Shown in pieces: positions 15,499-23,843 of a stretch of 36,334 nt of DNA; position 1 is the first letter of the stretch; each line of letters begins with the position of its first letter. The stretch is taken from IMG/VR virus record IMGVR_UViG_3300001450_009945, positions 2,640-38,973 of that record; one strand, given 5' to 3'. The notes beneath the pieces were generated by a model, which worked only from the letters and a program-made list of their open reading frames with translations, had not been told where the DNA came from and did not search any database. A program made the translations under genes and the position numbers. The DNA is from a virus.

Positions 15499-17153
15499 TA
15501 TACATTTCCTCCAAAAGGTTCTATAATTTTTTGATTACAGTCACAAACAACTTCTACCAACATAGGTGTATTAGTTGAAAATATTTTTTTAAGATCCGAT
15601 TCAATATTATTATAATCTTCAATAATATAAAATGGCAACTCAAACGCTGCAGCTACTTTTTTAAAATTCAATACCGTATCATCATCTGTATATCTAGCAC
15701 CAGTCATATCATCTTGCGATTTTCGGATAGATGCGTATCCACCGTTATTTATTACAAATGTTTTTATGTTTAGATTGTTATACGATATAGTTCGCAACTC
15801 TTGTATATTCAATTCAATTGAACCATCTCCTACAATAGTAATTACCTGAGAGTCTGGTTGAGTTGCGCTAGCTCCTATGGATAAAGGTACTGCTAATCCC
15901 ATACTATAAAAAGCTCCAGAAGTTAAATCTCGCTGTCCTTGTTTTAGTTTAAGTGTTTGAGATACTGCATAATTAGAACTTCCCGCATCACTAACAAATA
16001 CTGCATTTTCAGCTGCATACTTACTTACAGTTTGTAAAAAACGGTATGAGTTTATTGGATTTCCTATCTGCTCTGTAGTTACAATTGGATTGGATGTTTG
16101 ATATTCTTTACATGTATCTAACCATCCACTATATCGATTCCACTCAGTGGTTTTTTCAATCTCTGAATTCAGCTCAGTCATAAATAATTTCAAATCAACT
16201 TGTAATGGAATATCAACTTTAAGACCTGGTTTTTTCATTTCAGTTTTATCAATATTTACCATTATTAGTTTTTTCACAGATTCAAAATAATTATACTCCG
16301 GACCTGCCTGTGCATGGGTTAGACTAGTTCCTAGAGCTAATACTAAATCACATTCCTTCATAATTTTAGATGATGATAAATTTCCTCTTATACCACCCAT
16401 TCCAAAATAACACTCATCTTCATCTGTTAGAATATCATTAGCTAATCTTGCAGATATTGCTGGAATTCTCAATTCGTTCAGTAAGAATCTTAACTCGTCA
16501 ATACTATCAGATGTTCTGACTCCTTGTCCAAATACAACCAAAGGTTTTTTACACTTACGCAGTTCAGTCAATACTTTTCCTATATTAATTTTTTTGCTTT
16601 TATGTTGATGTGGTTTAAATCCTTTTAAATTAGAGATATTGATTTCTTGTGATTGTACATCGAATGGAATATCTAACCAAACTGGTCCTGGTCTTCCTGT
16701 CGTTGCTTCGTGAATAGCTTTTTCTAAATGAAATCGAATATCATTTGGATCATCAACACGAACTGCATATTTTGTTATATTTTTTACATTGTCAATAATA
16801 TTGAATCCTTGAATACCAAATGTTCTAGCTTTATCTGATAACTGTTTAGTTCCTACTTGTCCTGATATTACGAGTACTGGTGCTGAGTCCACCCACGCTT
16901 CCGCTACACCACTAATTGCATTCGTTCCACCAGGTCCGGTTGTTGCTATAACAACTCCTACATCATTCAAAAGTTTAGAATATGCAGAAGCCATTCCAAC
17001 AGCTGCAGCTTCGTGTCTTGCACAAATATATCTCATACCTTTTTGATGAGCAAATGCATCATCTAAGTATATAGAACCAGTACCCGAAAGCATGAATACA
17101 TTCTTTACTCCATGATTATTTAAGAATTCAGCTATAAATTCTGATGCATTCAC
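15498..17153 (-). CDS. Acetolactate-synthase-like TPP enzyme, GTG start
   Basis: This protein has 551 residues, the normal length for the family. The N-terminal Pyr domain has ARHEAAAVGMASAY with the TPP-activating E48 and the TTGPGGTNAISGVAEAW block. A central FAD/NAD-like domain follows, then GDGSIELNIQELRT...INNGG (442-471), the TPP/metal motif. The start is GTG (17151-17153) preceded by GGAGACC, overlapping the panB stop. Cellular relatives include acetohydroxyacid synthase and YerE, which adds a two-carbon acetyl branch to a keto-sugar. Here the partners suggest a biosynthetic carboligase rather than valine synthesis. Confidence 0.87.
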   Translation of the reverse strand: MNASEFIAEFLNNHGVKNVFMLSGTGSIYLDDAFAHQKGMRYICARHEAAAVGMASAYSKLLNDVGVVIATTGPGGTNAISGVAEAWVDSAPVLVISGQVGTKQLSDKARTFGIQGFNIIDNVKNITKYAVRVDDPNDIRFHLEKAIHEATTGRPGPVWLDIPFDVQSQEINISNLKGFKPHQHKSKKINIGKVLTELRKCKKPLVVFGQGVRTSDSIDELRFLLNELRIPAISARLANDILTDEDECYFGMGGIRGNLSSSKIMKECDLVLALGTSLTHAQAGPEYNYFESVKKLIMVNIDKTEMKKPGLKVDIPLQVDLKLFMTELNSEIEKTTEWNRYSGWLDTCKEYQTSNPIVTTEQIGNPINSYRFLQTVSKYAAENAVFVSDAGSSNYAVSQTLKLKQGQRDLTSGAFYSMGLAVPLSIGASATQPDSQVITIVGDGSIELNIQELRTISYNNLNIKTFVINNGGYASIRKSQDDMTGARYTDDDTVLNFKKVAAAFELPFYIIEDYNNIESDLKKIFSTNTPMLVEVVCDCNQKIIEPFGGNV

Positions 17154-18082
17154 TATTGGTCTCCTTTTGAAGTTCTTGGCGTCACACTATGTTTTGGCTC
17201 TGCTTTATTTTCTACTCTATCAGCTTCATATTTCCACTTCGAATCACCTAATAACTTTTCTAATTCATCTTCCTTGATTTCATAGAAATTTTCTGATGCT
17301 GGGAAAACTCCACCTCTTACCTCATCTCTATATTGTTCTAACGATGATTTAATTAACTGTCCTGCTTCACAATATCTCTTTACAAATTTAGATTTAAAGT
17401 CCCAGAATAATCCTATTAAGTCATGCATGATTACCAATTGACCATCTACTTCATCACCTGCTCCAATACCGTAAACTGGTATATCCAATTCTTTAGCTAT
17501 CATTGCAGCTGGTTCTTTTGGCATTGCTTCTAACAATAATGCTGAGCATCCTGCTTCTTGTAAAGCTATAGCTTGATTAAGTACAAGTTCAGCTTGGTCA
17601 GCTGTTTTACCTTGCACTCTATATCCACCCATTTTTGCTCTCGTATGAGGAGTCAATCCTAAATGACTCATAACCATAATCCCAGAATCGCATATAGCTT
17701 TAATTCTTTCTACCATTGCTCCTTCCACTTTAACCATATCCATTCCCGCTTTTATAAATCTACCAGCGTTTTCTACTGCGCTTTCATTTGATATTTGATA
17801 TGACATGTAAGGCATATCACCTATTAAAAATGCATCACTAGCACCTCTTGATACAGACTCTGCTGCTGATATCATTTGATCCATAGTTACTGGGATTGTT
17901 GTTTTATGACCTAATGTAGTCATCCCCAACGAATCACCAACTAGAATTACATCTACTCCTGCTCCATCTGCAATATATGCTTGTGGATAATCGTAAGCTG
18001 TTACAGCTACAGTTTTAATTCCTTCTCTTTTGTGCTTTCTCAACTTAATAATAGTTGTTTTTGTTTTGCTATCTGCTGCCAT
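17153..18082 (-). CDS. panB: Ketopantoate hydroxymethyltransferase homologue (PanB)
   Basis: This protein has 309 residues. PanB catalytic and metal residues are all visible by comparison with the E. coli enzyme: D50 (VGDS), D89 (IGDM), K118/E120 (KVEG), H140 (SHLGLTP) and E185 (LLEA), plus GIGAG and the MHDLIGL helix. Family role: transfer of a hydroxymethyl group from methylenetetrahydrofolate to a 2-oxo acid. A charged tail after about residue 265 (ending KHSVTPRTSKGDQ) is an extension. In this context the acceptor may be an oxo acid made by the adjacent TPP enzymes, rather than 2-oxoisovalerate. GGAGAAA precedes the start. Confidence 0.9.
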   Translation of the reverse strand: MAADSKTKTTIIKLRKHKREGIKTVAVTAYDYPQAYIADGAGVDVILVGDSLGMTTLGHKTTIPVTMDQMISAAESVSRGASDAFLIGDMPYMSYQISNESAVENAGRFIKAGMDMVKVEGAMVERIKAICDSGIMVMSHLGLTPHTRAKMGGYRVQGKTADQAELVLNQAIALQEAGCSALLLEAMPKEPAAMIAKELDIPVYGIGAGDEVDGQLVIMHDLIGLFWDFKSKFVKRYCEAGQLIKSSLEQYRDEVRGGVFPASENFYEIKEDELEKLLGDSKWKYEADRVENKAEPKHSVTPRTSKGDQ

Positions 18083-18094
18083 GTTATTTCTCCT

Positions 18095-18625
18095 TTATTT
18101 ATCGTTATAATGATCACCATACTCTATTAGTAATGTCGATCCTTTCCTTTCATATGCCTTTTCAAATTCAGACACAATTTCTTTTGGTTCGTTTAATAGT
18201 ACTATTTTTATTTCACCCAATATAGATTGCAATGCTTCTGTATAATCTATAGTGTGTTGGACGCCTCCGTTCAATGGAGTCGTAGACCCAATTGAAGTTC
18301 TTATGATTACTTTTGGTTTCCAATTATTCTCAGTCATTATTTGAAATTTATCTAAATGATTTACTAATTGATCCATTGCTCTCATTAGGAAATCAAACCG
18401 TGGATAGCAACTAATTGGCGTTAAACCTTCCAATGCCATACCAGTTGCTATACCCATTTGTACTTCTTCAAATACTGGCATTTCCAGTCTTTTATCTTCT
18501 GATACTGTACTTAATGTATTAAATATAGCATTGCCACTATACGATACTGATTGACCTAAAAAAATCGTATCATCTTTTTCAGCTAGCCATTCCATTGCTT
18601 TAATTATTTCGTCTTTATATTTCAT
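18095..18625 (-). CDS. E1 dehydrogenase beta-like protein, Pyr domain only
   Basis: This protein has 176 residues from ATG 18625, with AGGAGAG upstream; an upstream start lies within the alpha gene. It matches the N-terminal half of E1-beta/transketolase Pyr domains: FLGQSVSYSGN, then MPVFEEVQMGIATGMALEG with the Glu pair at 53-54 that would contact thiamine, and PRFDFLMRAMDQLVNHLDK. The usual C-terminal domain of about 140 residues is absent. The protein ends normally, so this is a genuine short form. It probably pairs with the alpha-like protein encoded just upstream. Confidence 0.78.
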   Translation of the reverse strand: MKYKDEIIKAMEWLAEKDDTIFLGQSVSYSGNAIFNTLSTVSEDKRLEMPVFEEVQMGIATGMALEGLTPISCYPRFDFLMRAMDQLVNHLDKFQIMTENNWKPKVIIRTSIGSTTPLNGGVQHTIDYTEALQSILGEIKIVLLNEPKEIVSEFEKAYERKGSTLLIEYGDHYNDK

Positions 18626-18635
18626 AACATCTCTC

Positions 18636-19259
18636 CTAGAATAAAACCCAATTGCCAGTTCCGTGGTGTGGAAATACTCTATCATATTTATAATAAATCA
18701 CATCCTCTGGAACATCTCTTTTTACACCACCCCAAGTTTCGTCAGTTGGTGTGTTAGTACTCATATTATTATCTTCTACTACAAACTGTAATGGTAAATC
18801 AAAATTCTTTGCATATTTATATGCTTCATAAAACAATCCACTTTCAAATGTCATATCACCAATGAAACACCAAGTCTTTCTATCACTTCCCATTTCTTTC
18901 TGAGCTTTAGCTGTACCTAATGCTATTGGAATAGTTCCTCCTACAATAGATGAAGTATACAGTTTTGGTTCTTTAGAATAAACACTCATACTTTTTCCAC
19001 GAACAATTAGGTCCTTCAAGATTTCTTGATCGACACCGTGTAATAATGCGTGATAATGATTTCTCCAACTAGAGAATACCCAATCATCTGGGTGAACATA
19101 TTGAAATATATCTATCAGATTATCTTCATTCCCTCCTGATAAATGAACAGGGCCTGGTATTTTTCCAGCTTCATATATTAATTTAATATCTTCCTCAAAA
19201 TCTATGAGATCTTTTGCTGTTAAGTTAACATCTTTATGTTTTATCAATCCTGGCTTCAT
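18636..19259 (-). CDS. E1 dehydrogenase alpha-like TPP-binding protein, compact
   Basis: This protein has 207 residues, short for E1 alpha (about 320-360). It retains SSWRNHYHALLHG (the YRxH...G-like block), SSIVGGTIPIALGTA and the TPP motif GDMTFESG (134-141) to VEDNN (161-165). The N-terminal 30 residues and the C-terminal region are reduced. It likely forms the thiamine-binding subunit with the adjacent beta-like protein. The natural 2-oxo acid is unknown, and no E2/E3 partner is visible in this window, so a carboligase or decarboxylase role is as likely as a dehydrogenase. ATGA couples it to the SDR gene. Confidence 0.78.
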   Translation of the reverse strand: MKPGLIKHKDVNLTAKDLIDFEEDIKLIYEAGKIPGPVHLSGGNEDNLIDIFQYVHPDDWVFSSWRNHYHALLHGVDQEILKDLIVRGKSMSVYSKEPKLYTSSIVGGTIPIALGTAKAQKEMGSDRKTWCFIGDMTFESGLFYEAYKYAKNFDLPLQFVVEDNNMSTNTPTDETWGGVKRDVPEDVIYYKYDRVFPHHGTGNWVLF

Positions 19260-20254
19260 GTTAAGTATCCCTCTTTATTTTTATTATACCATTCTATAGT
19301 TTTTTTGATTCCTTCATCAATATTAACTTCAGGCTTCCACCCTAACTCATCAAAAGCTTTTTGTGAATTAAGTGCTAATTTTGTATTAATGCTTGGCTTT
19401 GTCAAATCGTGAGTTATCGTCAGATTTTTTCCTGAGTGTTTTACTATTTTATTTACAATATCTTTTACCGAAATACTTGTACCATTTCCAACGTTATATA
19501 ACTTGTATATAGATTTTTGCAAATTTATAGCCTTATCAATAAAATTTACAACATCTGAAACATATAGTAGGTCTCGCTCAGTTGATCCATCTCCCCAAAC
19601 TACCATTTCATCTCCTTCAGTTGCTTCCATTGCTTTTGTAATAGTTGCACCAAACATATGAGATTTTTCTAAATCGTATTTATCGTAAGGGCCGTAAGTG
19701 TTTGAATGACGTATGACAGTATGTTTAGTTCTTCCTAATTTAGAGTAAAATTCACACATTTTTTCTACATAAACTTTTGTCCACCCAACTCCAAAATATG
19801 CATCAAATATACCCTCATCTAATGAAAAATCCATCTCAGTTACTGGCGATCTTTCTGGATTGTACATTACTCCACAACTTAGAAATAAAAAGTGGCCAAC
19901 ATTATAATCATAACATGCTCGTAACAATAATGAATTCATTACTGCATTGTCAGTAACATGTAGGTATGGCTTTTCTAATATATCCTTTGCTCCAGATGTA
20001 TTTGCAGCTGCCATAATTACAACATCGTATTGTGGTGTACGCTTAAATACATGATCTATTCCTGATTGTGTTGTTATATCACATGAGAGATGTTGTTGAC
20101 CAGTTACACCTTTATATCTCCACGGTCTAGTATTACATACAGTCCATACATCATATTGCTCTGGCTTAGATTTATAATAATTGTAGATGTTCATTCCCAT
20201 GAATCCAGTTGCACCTACTATCAATACGCTAGTTTTATCTTGTTTTTTACTCAT
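19256..20254 (-). CDS. Nucleotide-sugar epimerase/reductase-like SDR with atypical active site
   Basis: This 332-residue SDR has GATGFMG (14-20) and the Fcl/WcaG-like segments MAAANTSGA, LFLSCGVMY, VIRHSNTYGPYDKYD, VVWGDGSTERDLLYVSDVV and GWKPEVNIDEGIKKT. The catalytic lysine is K160 in FGVGWTK, and the tyrosine expected at K-4 is V156. Y153 lies seven residues before the lysine. This matches the atypical GW-x-K arrangement of the SDR at 10975-11883 and suggests a common subfamily. It is the first gene after the 18-base element at 20280-20297. Confidence 0.78.
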   Translation of the reverse strand: MSKKQDKTSVLIVGATGFMGMNIYNYYKSKPEQYDVWTVCNTRPWRYKGVTGQQHLSCDITTQSGIDHVFKRTPQYDVVIMAAANTSGAKDILEKPYLHVTDNAVMNSLLLRACYDYNVGHFLFLSCGVMYNPERSPVTEMDFSLDEGIFDAYFGVGWTKVYVEKMCEFYSKLGRTKHTVIRHSNTYGPYDKYDLEKSHMFGATITKAMEATEGDEMVVWGDGSTERDLLYVSDVVNFIDKAINLQKSIYKLYNVGNGTSISVKDIVNKIVKHSGKNLTITHDLTKPSINTKLALNSQKAFDELGWKPEVNIDEGIKKTIEWYNKNKEGYLT

Positions 20255-20279
20255 AACCTTTTCTTTTAATATTAATTGT

Positions 20280-20297
20280 AATATACGAAATTTATTT
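20280..20297 (-). promoter_or_regulatory. 18-base element shared with 30823-30840
   Basis: The minus strand reads AAATAAATTTCGTATATT, identical over 18 bases to the element at 30823-30840. Both copies begin with the last codons (Lys-stop) of the preceding gene and lie just upstream of the next one, here 26 bases before the ATG at 20254. A phage promoter is the simplest explanation. The first part also resembles the Bacteroidetes -7 element (TAnnTTTG), but not exactly. Confidence 0.45.
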
Positions 20298-21077
20298 CAA
20301 TTGTGCAACTTCCAAGCCATTTATTACACGTTGTACATCATCTTCTATTATGTTGTAATGTGCTGTGATTCCATCCGGTCTGGTTGGTGGTAATTCATCT
20401 CGCACGTGTTCTCCACCCATACATTTATGTGACAGTTGAATGTTAGGTTCAATAATTTCGAAATTATAACCTTTCGTTTTTGCTATATTATTCCAAACAG
20501 TCCATTTGGTATCCGTAGATGCGTGAAACTCCATATAACCTTGGAGCTCTATAATTTTACTGTGGATAAATGGAATTGCAAGAAAGTCTTCAGTTGTAAA
20601 CCCTTCCCCCGAAAATCCATTTACTCCATCTAAAAAAGTAGATTTTACGATACTCACTTTACCGCTATTGCTCTCCATTATACCTTCCCATCCAACCGTT
20701 TTCATAGTTACATCATCGCTAAAAGGAAGTATGAATTCTCCTTCAGCTGCTGTAGCAAGTTCGTTCCACATCCTCCACAGATCTACATAACCTCCATACC
20801 TATCTCCTTTCAATAACTTCATATCAAATACTTTATCGTATTTGTCTAATAAATGAAGATTGTCTAAAGTATTATGGTCATCATTATCAACACGTAAAAT
20901 TATTTCTATCTTATCTTTATGTTCTGTAGTATTGTAGATCGATTCTAATGATGGGATCAACCCTCCTTCTTGAGCAAATCCATCATTATGAAAAGTTGGT
21001 ATCATTCTATTTCTTGTAGGCATGATTATAGATACCAACTTTTTATATTGGTTTGGTTTGATTGTAAATTCTTTCAT
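20292..21077 (-). CDS. GT2-like glycosyltransferase, paralogue of 6080-6877
   Basis: This 261-residue protein has LVSIIMPTRNR near the N-terminus, EIILRVDNDD, and GEFILPFSDDVTM as the GT-A metal-site region, in the same order as the protein at 6080-6877. The C-terminal half has HASTDTKWTVWN and LSHKCMGGEH, possible acceptor-side features. The ribosome site is weak. The stop codon lies in the 18-base shared element. It probably transfers a sugar to a growing glycan; donor unknown. Confidence 0.72.
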   Translation of the reverse strand: MKEFTIKPNQYKKLVSIIMPTRNRMIPTFHNDGFAQEGGLIPSLESIYNTTEHKDKIEIILRVDNDDHNTLDNLHLLDKYDKVFDMKLLKGDRYGGYVDLWRMWNELATAAEGEFILPFSDDVTMKTVGWEGIMESNSGKVSIVKSTFLDGVNGFSGEGFTTEDFLAIPFIHSKIIELQGYMEFHASTDTKWTVWNNIAKTKGYNFEIIEPNIQLSHKCMGGEHVRDELPPTRPDGITAHYNIIEDDVQRVINGLEVAQLK

Positions 21078-21078
21078 A

Positions 21079-21777
21079 TTATATATCTACTTTTATCCAT
21101 TTTAACCATCCTCGTATTTCTACTGTAAATTTTTCTTCAACATCAGCTGGTCTGAAATCCTTATCAGCATATTGTTGTCCTTCATGTAATATTTTTTCAT
21201 TATTTTGGAAGTCTGTATCTGAATCTAGAGGTTTATTATCTTTATGGTGAAATGCATAAAACATTCCTTCATCATTTCTATGCCATTCTATATTTAATAA
21301 CTCTTTTGCTCGAGTTCTCGTATCATCATCTTCCTTGCCCCATCCTATATACATAGAATTCAATCCTTTCATTTGATTCCAATGACTACGTGTTAAAATA
21401 AATACTCCTCCAGAATGATCACCAACATCTATGTGGAATTTTTGATATCCTAATGGAATATCCATCTTGCCTAAAGATTTATCATTTTCATCTAAGAATA
21501 TAACATTTCTAACTGGGTATGTTGGTTTATTGTCTATAACATCATATGATACATTGTCTGATGGCCAATGATCCACATCGTGAAATATAAGTACCTCACC
21601 CTGTGCTTGTTCTGCAGCTATATTATAGAGTGTATTCTTTCTAAACTTGTTAGCTCCTAACTGTTCTGATACAATAATCTCATACTCTGTATCTTTAAAC
21701 TTTTCATGTAATCGTGGTAATAACTTTTTAAGATGTTCTTCACGATCTCTGTATGTAATTATAATTGAATACTTCAT
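21079..21777 (-). CDS. Beta-1,4-galactosyltransferase-like (GT7-type) glycosyltransferase
   Basis: This 232-residue protein shows the series of motifs known from animal-type GT7 enzymes: ITYRDREEHLKKLLPRLHE (7-25), EQLGANKFRKNTLYNIA, IFHDVDHWPSD with DxD at 67-69, GGVF (123-126) and GWGKEDDD (145-152), the acceptor/catalytic loop. Animal enzymes read GWGGEDDD. No membrane anchor is present, so it is a soluble cytoplasmic version. Expected activity: transfer of Gal, GalNAc or a related sugar from a UDP-sugar to a terminal GlcNAc or similar residue. ATGA couples it to the gene upstream. Confidence 0.82.
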   Translation of the reverse strand: MKYSIIITYRDREEHLKKLLPRLHEKFKDTEYEIIVSEQLGANKFRKNTLYNIAAEQAQGEVLIFHDVDHWPSDNVSYDVIDNKPTYPVRNVIFLDENDKSLGKMDIPLGYQKFHIDVGDHSGGVFILTRSHWNQMKGLNSMYIGWGKEDDDTRTRAKELLNIEWHRNDEGMFYAFHHKDNKPLDSDTDFQNNEKILHEGQQYADKDFRPADVEEKFTVEIRGWLKWIKVDI

Positions 21778-22649
21778 GATGAATACTTCTTTGTAAGTTT
21801 ATCATACCATCCAGGCACTCGTTCATATTGATGTAGTATTGGAAATATATTTCCATCTTCATTCATTACATATCCATCATCATTCATAATAGGAGCTGGT
21901 TCAAGAATGGTGTCTCCTAATTTAGGTCTCGCCTCTATAAGTGCACCAATCTGTGCAGCCCAATATTCTTTCGTCCCTGCCCATTGAGTTCTATCCTTAT
22001 ATACTGTATTCACTATCAGATTAAATGCTGGTTGATCTGAGTGCCATTGACCTACCGTCAGCAGGTATATATGGAGGCATAAATCGATTGCTGTATCTGC
22101 ATTAGCTGCAAAGGAGCCCACATTAGATACCATCATATCGTTTGCAAGATTCATAAATGTAATATCTCCAAACGATTTTCTGAAATTGTCTCTGTTCCAA
22201 GGTTCATTCCAATACTTCACACTTTCCGATGGTGAAATAATCTCTTTGGTCATATTATGATCTAACCATACAGTTGGATCATTCTGGAATATAATATCTC
22301 TCACGTCTGTATGTATTATGCGATTGAATGTTCTTCCTTCTGATCTAAATTGGCATAGGAGCTGCCACATGTGAAAAAATCGTACATTATGTACTAGTAG
22401 ATGTGCATTGGATGCATTTACTTGACTGCTGTTTGTTATGAAGTTATCTACGACTTGCCCTTTTGCATCTGTCGTTATTTCATATACTTCTATATCATTC
22501 TCACGGAGCTCATCTATAAGTGCTTTATTAGAGTTATAAGATACCAATATCTTGTCTCCTTTAAATCCACACTGATTAACTGAATTTACCCAATTTTGTA
22601 TTTGATCGAATTGATAATCTCCAATCGCTCCTATTATTAAATCCTTCAT
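21774..22649 (-). CDS. Putative glycosyltransferase with DVRD motif
   Basis: This 291-residue protein begins KDLIIGAIGDY and reads LLVHNVRFFHMWQLL, then IIHTDVRDIIFQNDP at about residues 111-125, a DxRD variant of the GT-A DxD metal site followed by FQNDP, as in several capsule and sialyl-type transferase families. Later blocks SDQPAFNLIVN and HQYERVPGWYDKL also look like donor/acceptor loops. It lies between a GT7-like and a GT2 gene. The family name is uncertain. Junctions: ATGA with the downstream gene and TAATG with the upstream one. Confidence 0.65.
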   Translation of the reverse strand: MKDLIIGAIGDYQFDQIQNWVNSVNQCGFKGDKILVSYNSNKALIDELRENDIEVYEITTDAKGQVVDNFITNSSQVNASNAHLLVHNVRFFHMWQLLCQFRSEGRTFNRIIHTDVRDIIFQNDPTVWLDHNMTKEIISPSESVKYWNEPWNRDNFRKSFGDITFMNLANDMMVSNVGSFAANADTAIDLCLHIYLLTVGQWHSDQPAFNLIVNTVYKDRTQWAGTKEYWAAQIGALIEARPKLGDTILEPAPIMNDDGYVMNEDGNIFPILHQYERVPGWYDKLTKKYSS

Positions 22650-23272
22650 TATATTCCTCTATAGAATTCGTTTTGTGCTTCTTGTTTTGTTATTGATTTA
22701 TGGTGTTGTATGGCGTATTTTGCATCGAATGGTAATCTACCGAATGCCTCATATCCATCTAACCGTTCGTGTACTGGTTGTATCCATTTTATGATTCCAT
22801 TATTTTTATATATCCGCATTTGAGCATCTGGCCAGTTAATCCAATTTTTATCATTTACCTGCCAGTTCCACTTCTCTACATGCTCATCAGTGATTCCTTC
22901 TACTGTATTCACTCTTGGCATCCAGATTGCATCAACTTCATCATTCATCTTTATTATATCAGGTAATATACGAATTAAATCTAAGGGAAGCAACTCATCC
23001 GCATCTAAATTCACAATCCAATCTCCTGAGCATTTGCTTGTTAAAAAATTCTTCTGTGCTGCAAAGTCTTTATTGAGTGGATGAGTATACCATTTGAAAT
23101 GGTTGTTACTTCGCGCATATGAATCACATATGAATTGAACTTTTTTTGTATGAGTCGTTTCATCTAAGACTACGACTACTTCGTCTGAAGTTCTAATATT
23201 TTCTAGCGATGTTAATAGTTCGTTGAGTTCTCTAGCTTCATTACATGCTAGTATTGCATAACTAATTTTCAT
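22649..23272 (-). CDS. Family 2 glycosyltransferase, WaaE/KdtX-like
   Basis: This 207-residue protein starts MKISYAILACNEARELNELL, reaches VVVVLDETTHT, and has the metal site NLDADEL with DAD at 90-92, preceded by GDWIV. Later WPDAQMRIYKN and VHERLDGYE match the conserved block of WaaE/KdtX-type LPS core glucosyltransferases, where RIYK(N/R)...VHE is typical. The C-terminus is short for the family (about 250), ending EAQNEFYRGI. It likely adds a hexose to an oligosaccharide. Confidence 0.8.
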   Translation of the reverse strand: MKISYAILACNEARELNELLTSLENIRTSDEVVVVLDETTHTKKVQFICDSYARSNNHFKWYTHPLNKDFAAQKNFLTSKCSGDWIVNLDADELLPLDLIRILPDIIKMNDEVDAIWMPRVNTVEGITDEHVEKWNWQVNDKNWINWPDAQMRIYKNNGIIKWIQPVHERLDGYEAFGRLPFDAKYAIQHHKSITKQEAQNEFYRGI

Positions 23273-23278
23273 AACGTA

Positions 23279-23842
23279 TTATTCCTTAGGCGGTTTTGGT
23301 GGTGCGGTAAAATCCATTTTATATTGTATATCTGTAAAATTATACTGTACTACGTGACATCCTTTAATTCTATCTATATCGTAACTTCGATAATTTTCAA
23401 CAAGTGCTTTTATACCTTTAATCCTGTCCCATTTAGCAAGTCCGTTCATCCCTGGAATATCTATGATTGGTATGAGGTTCCTGGCTACTCGAGTGACTGT
23501 TGGTTCTGGATGTTTGGGTTGTACTCGGGCTCCTATTTTAGGACCTGCCCACTGAACATCATAAGGCCTTGCTGCGAATATTAGGAATTGAGTTGGGGTA
23601 ATTTTTTCCAAGTCTATTCCCCACATATAGAATCCACGTGAATCAACATCATCTCCTCCTCCAGCTTGTCTTCCAAAATAAGGATCCGATACCCATAATA
23701 ATCTTTTAACGTTTCTCGGTCCTTTTGGAGACTTTCCACTCCTATGATACGAACTTTGATACATGAATTCAACAATCATTCCTGCTTCTACCTTCATCTT
23801 ACTTATCGGAAACTTTACCTTTGTATGTACGGCTGGATGCAT
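23279..23842 (-). CDS. Hypothetical phage protein
   Basis: This 187-residue protein has a VEAGMIVEFMYQ strand near the N-terminus, followed by a glycine-rich loop (FGRQAGGGDDVDSRGFYMWGIDL) and then IFAARPYDVQWAG. The C-terminus is proline- and lysine-rich. The N-terminal part resembles small T4-like phage proteins of unknown role in which a short beta domain carries a Gly-rich, loop-then-G-(I/L)-D/N-L pattern; I cannot name the family. It could be a structural protein glycosylated by the surrounding enzymes, but nothing shows this. Confidence 0.6.
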   Translation of the reverse strand: MHPAVHTKVKFPISKMKVEAGMIVEFMYQSSYHRSGKSPKGPRNVKRLLWVSDPYFGRQAGGGDDVDSRGFYMWGIDLEKITPTQFLIFAARPYDVQWAGPKIGARVQPKHPEPTVTRVARNLIPIIDIPGMNGLAKWDRIKGIKALVENYRSYDIDRIKGCHVVQYNFTDIQYKMDFTAPPKPPKE

Positions 23843-23843
23843 A

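Noticed and set aside
17153-18082. PanB serving phage pantothenate synthesis
   Set aside because: No PanC, PanD or PanE gene is nearby, and all neighbours are sugar or TPP enzymes, so a vitamin role is less likely though not excluded.
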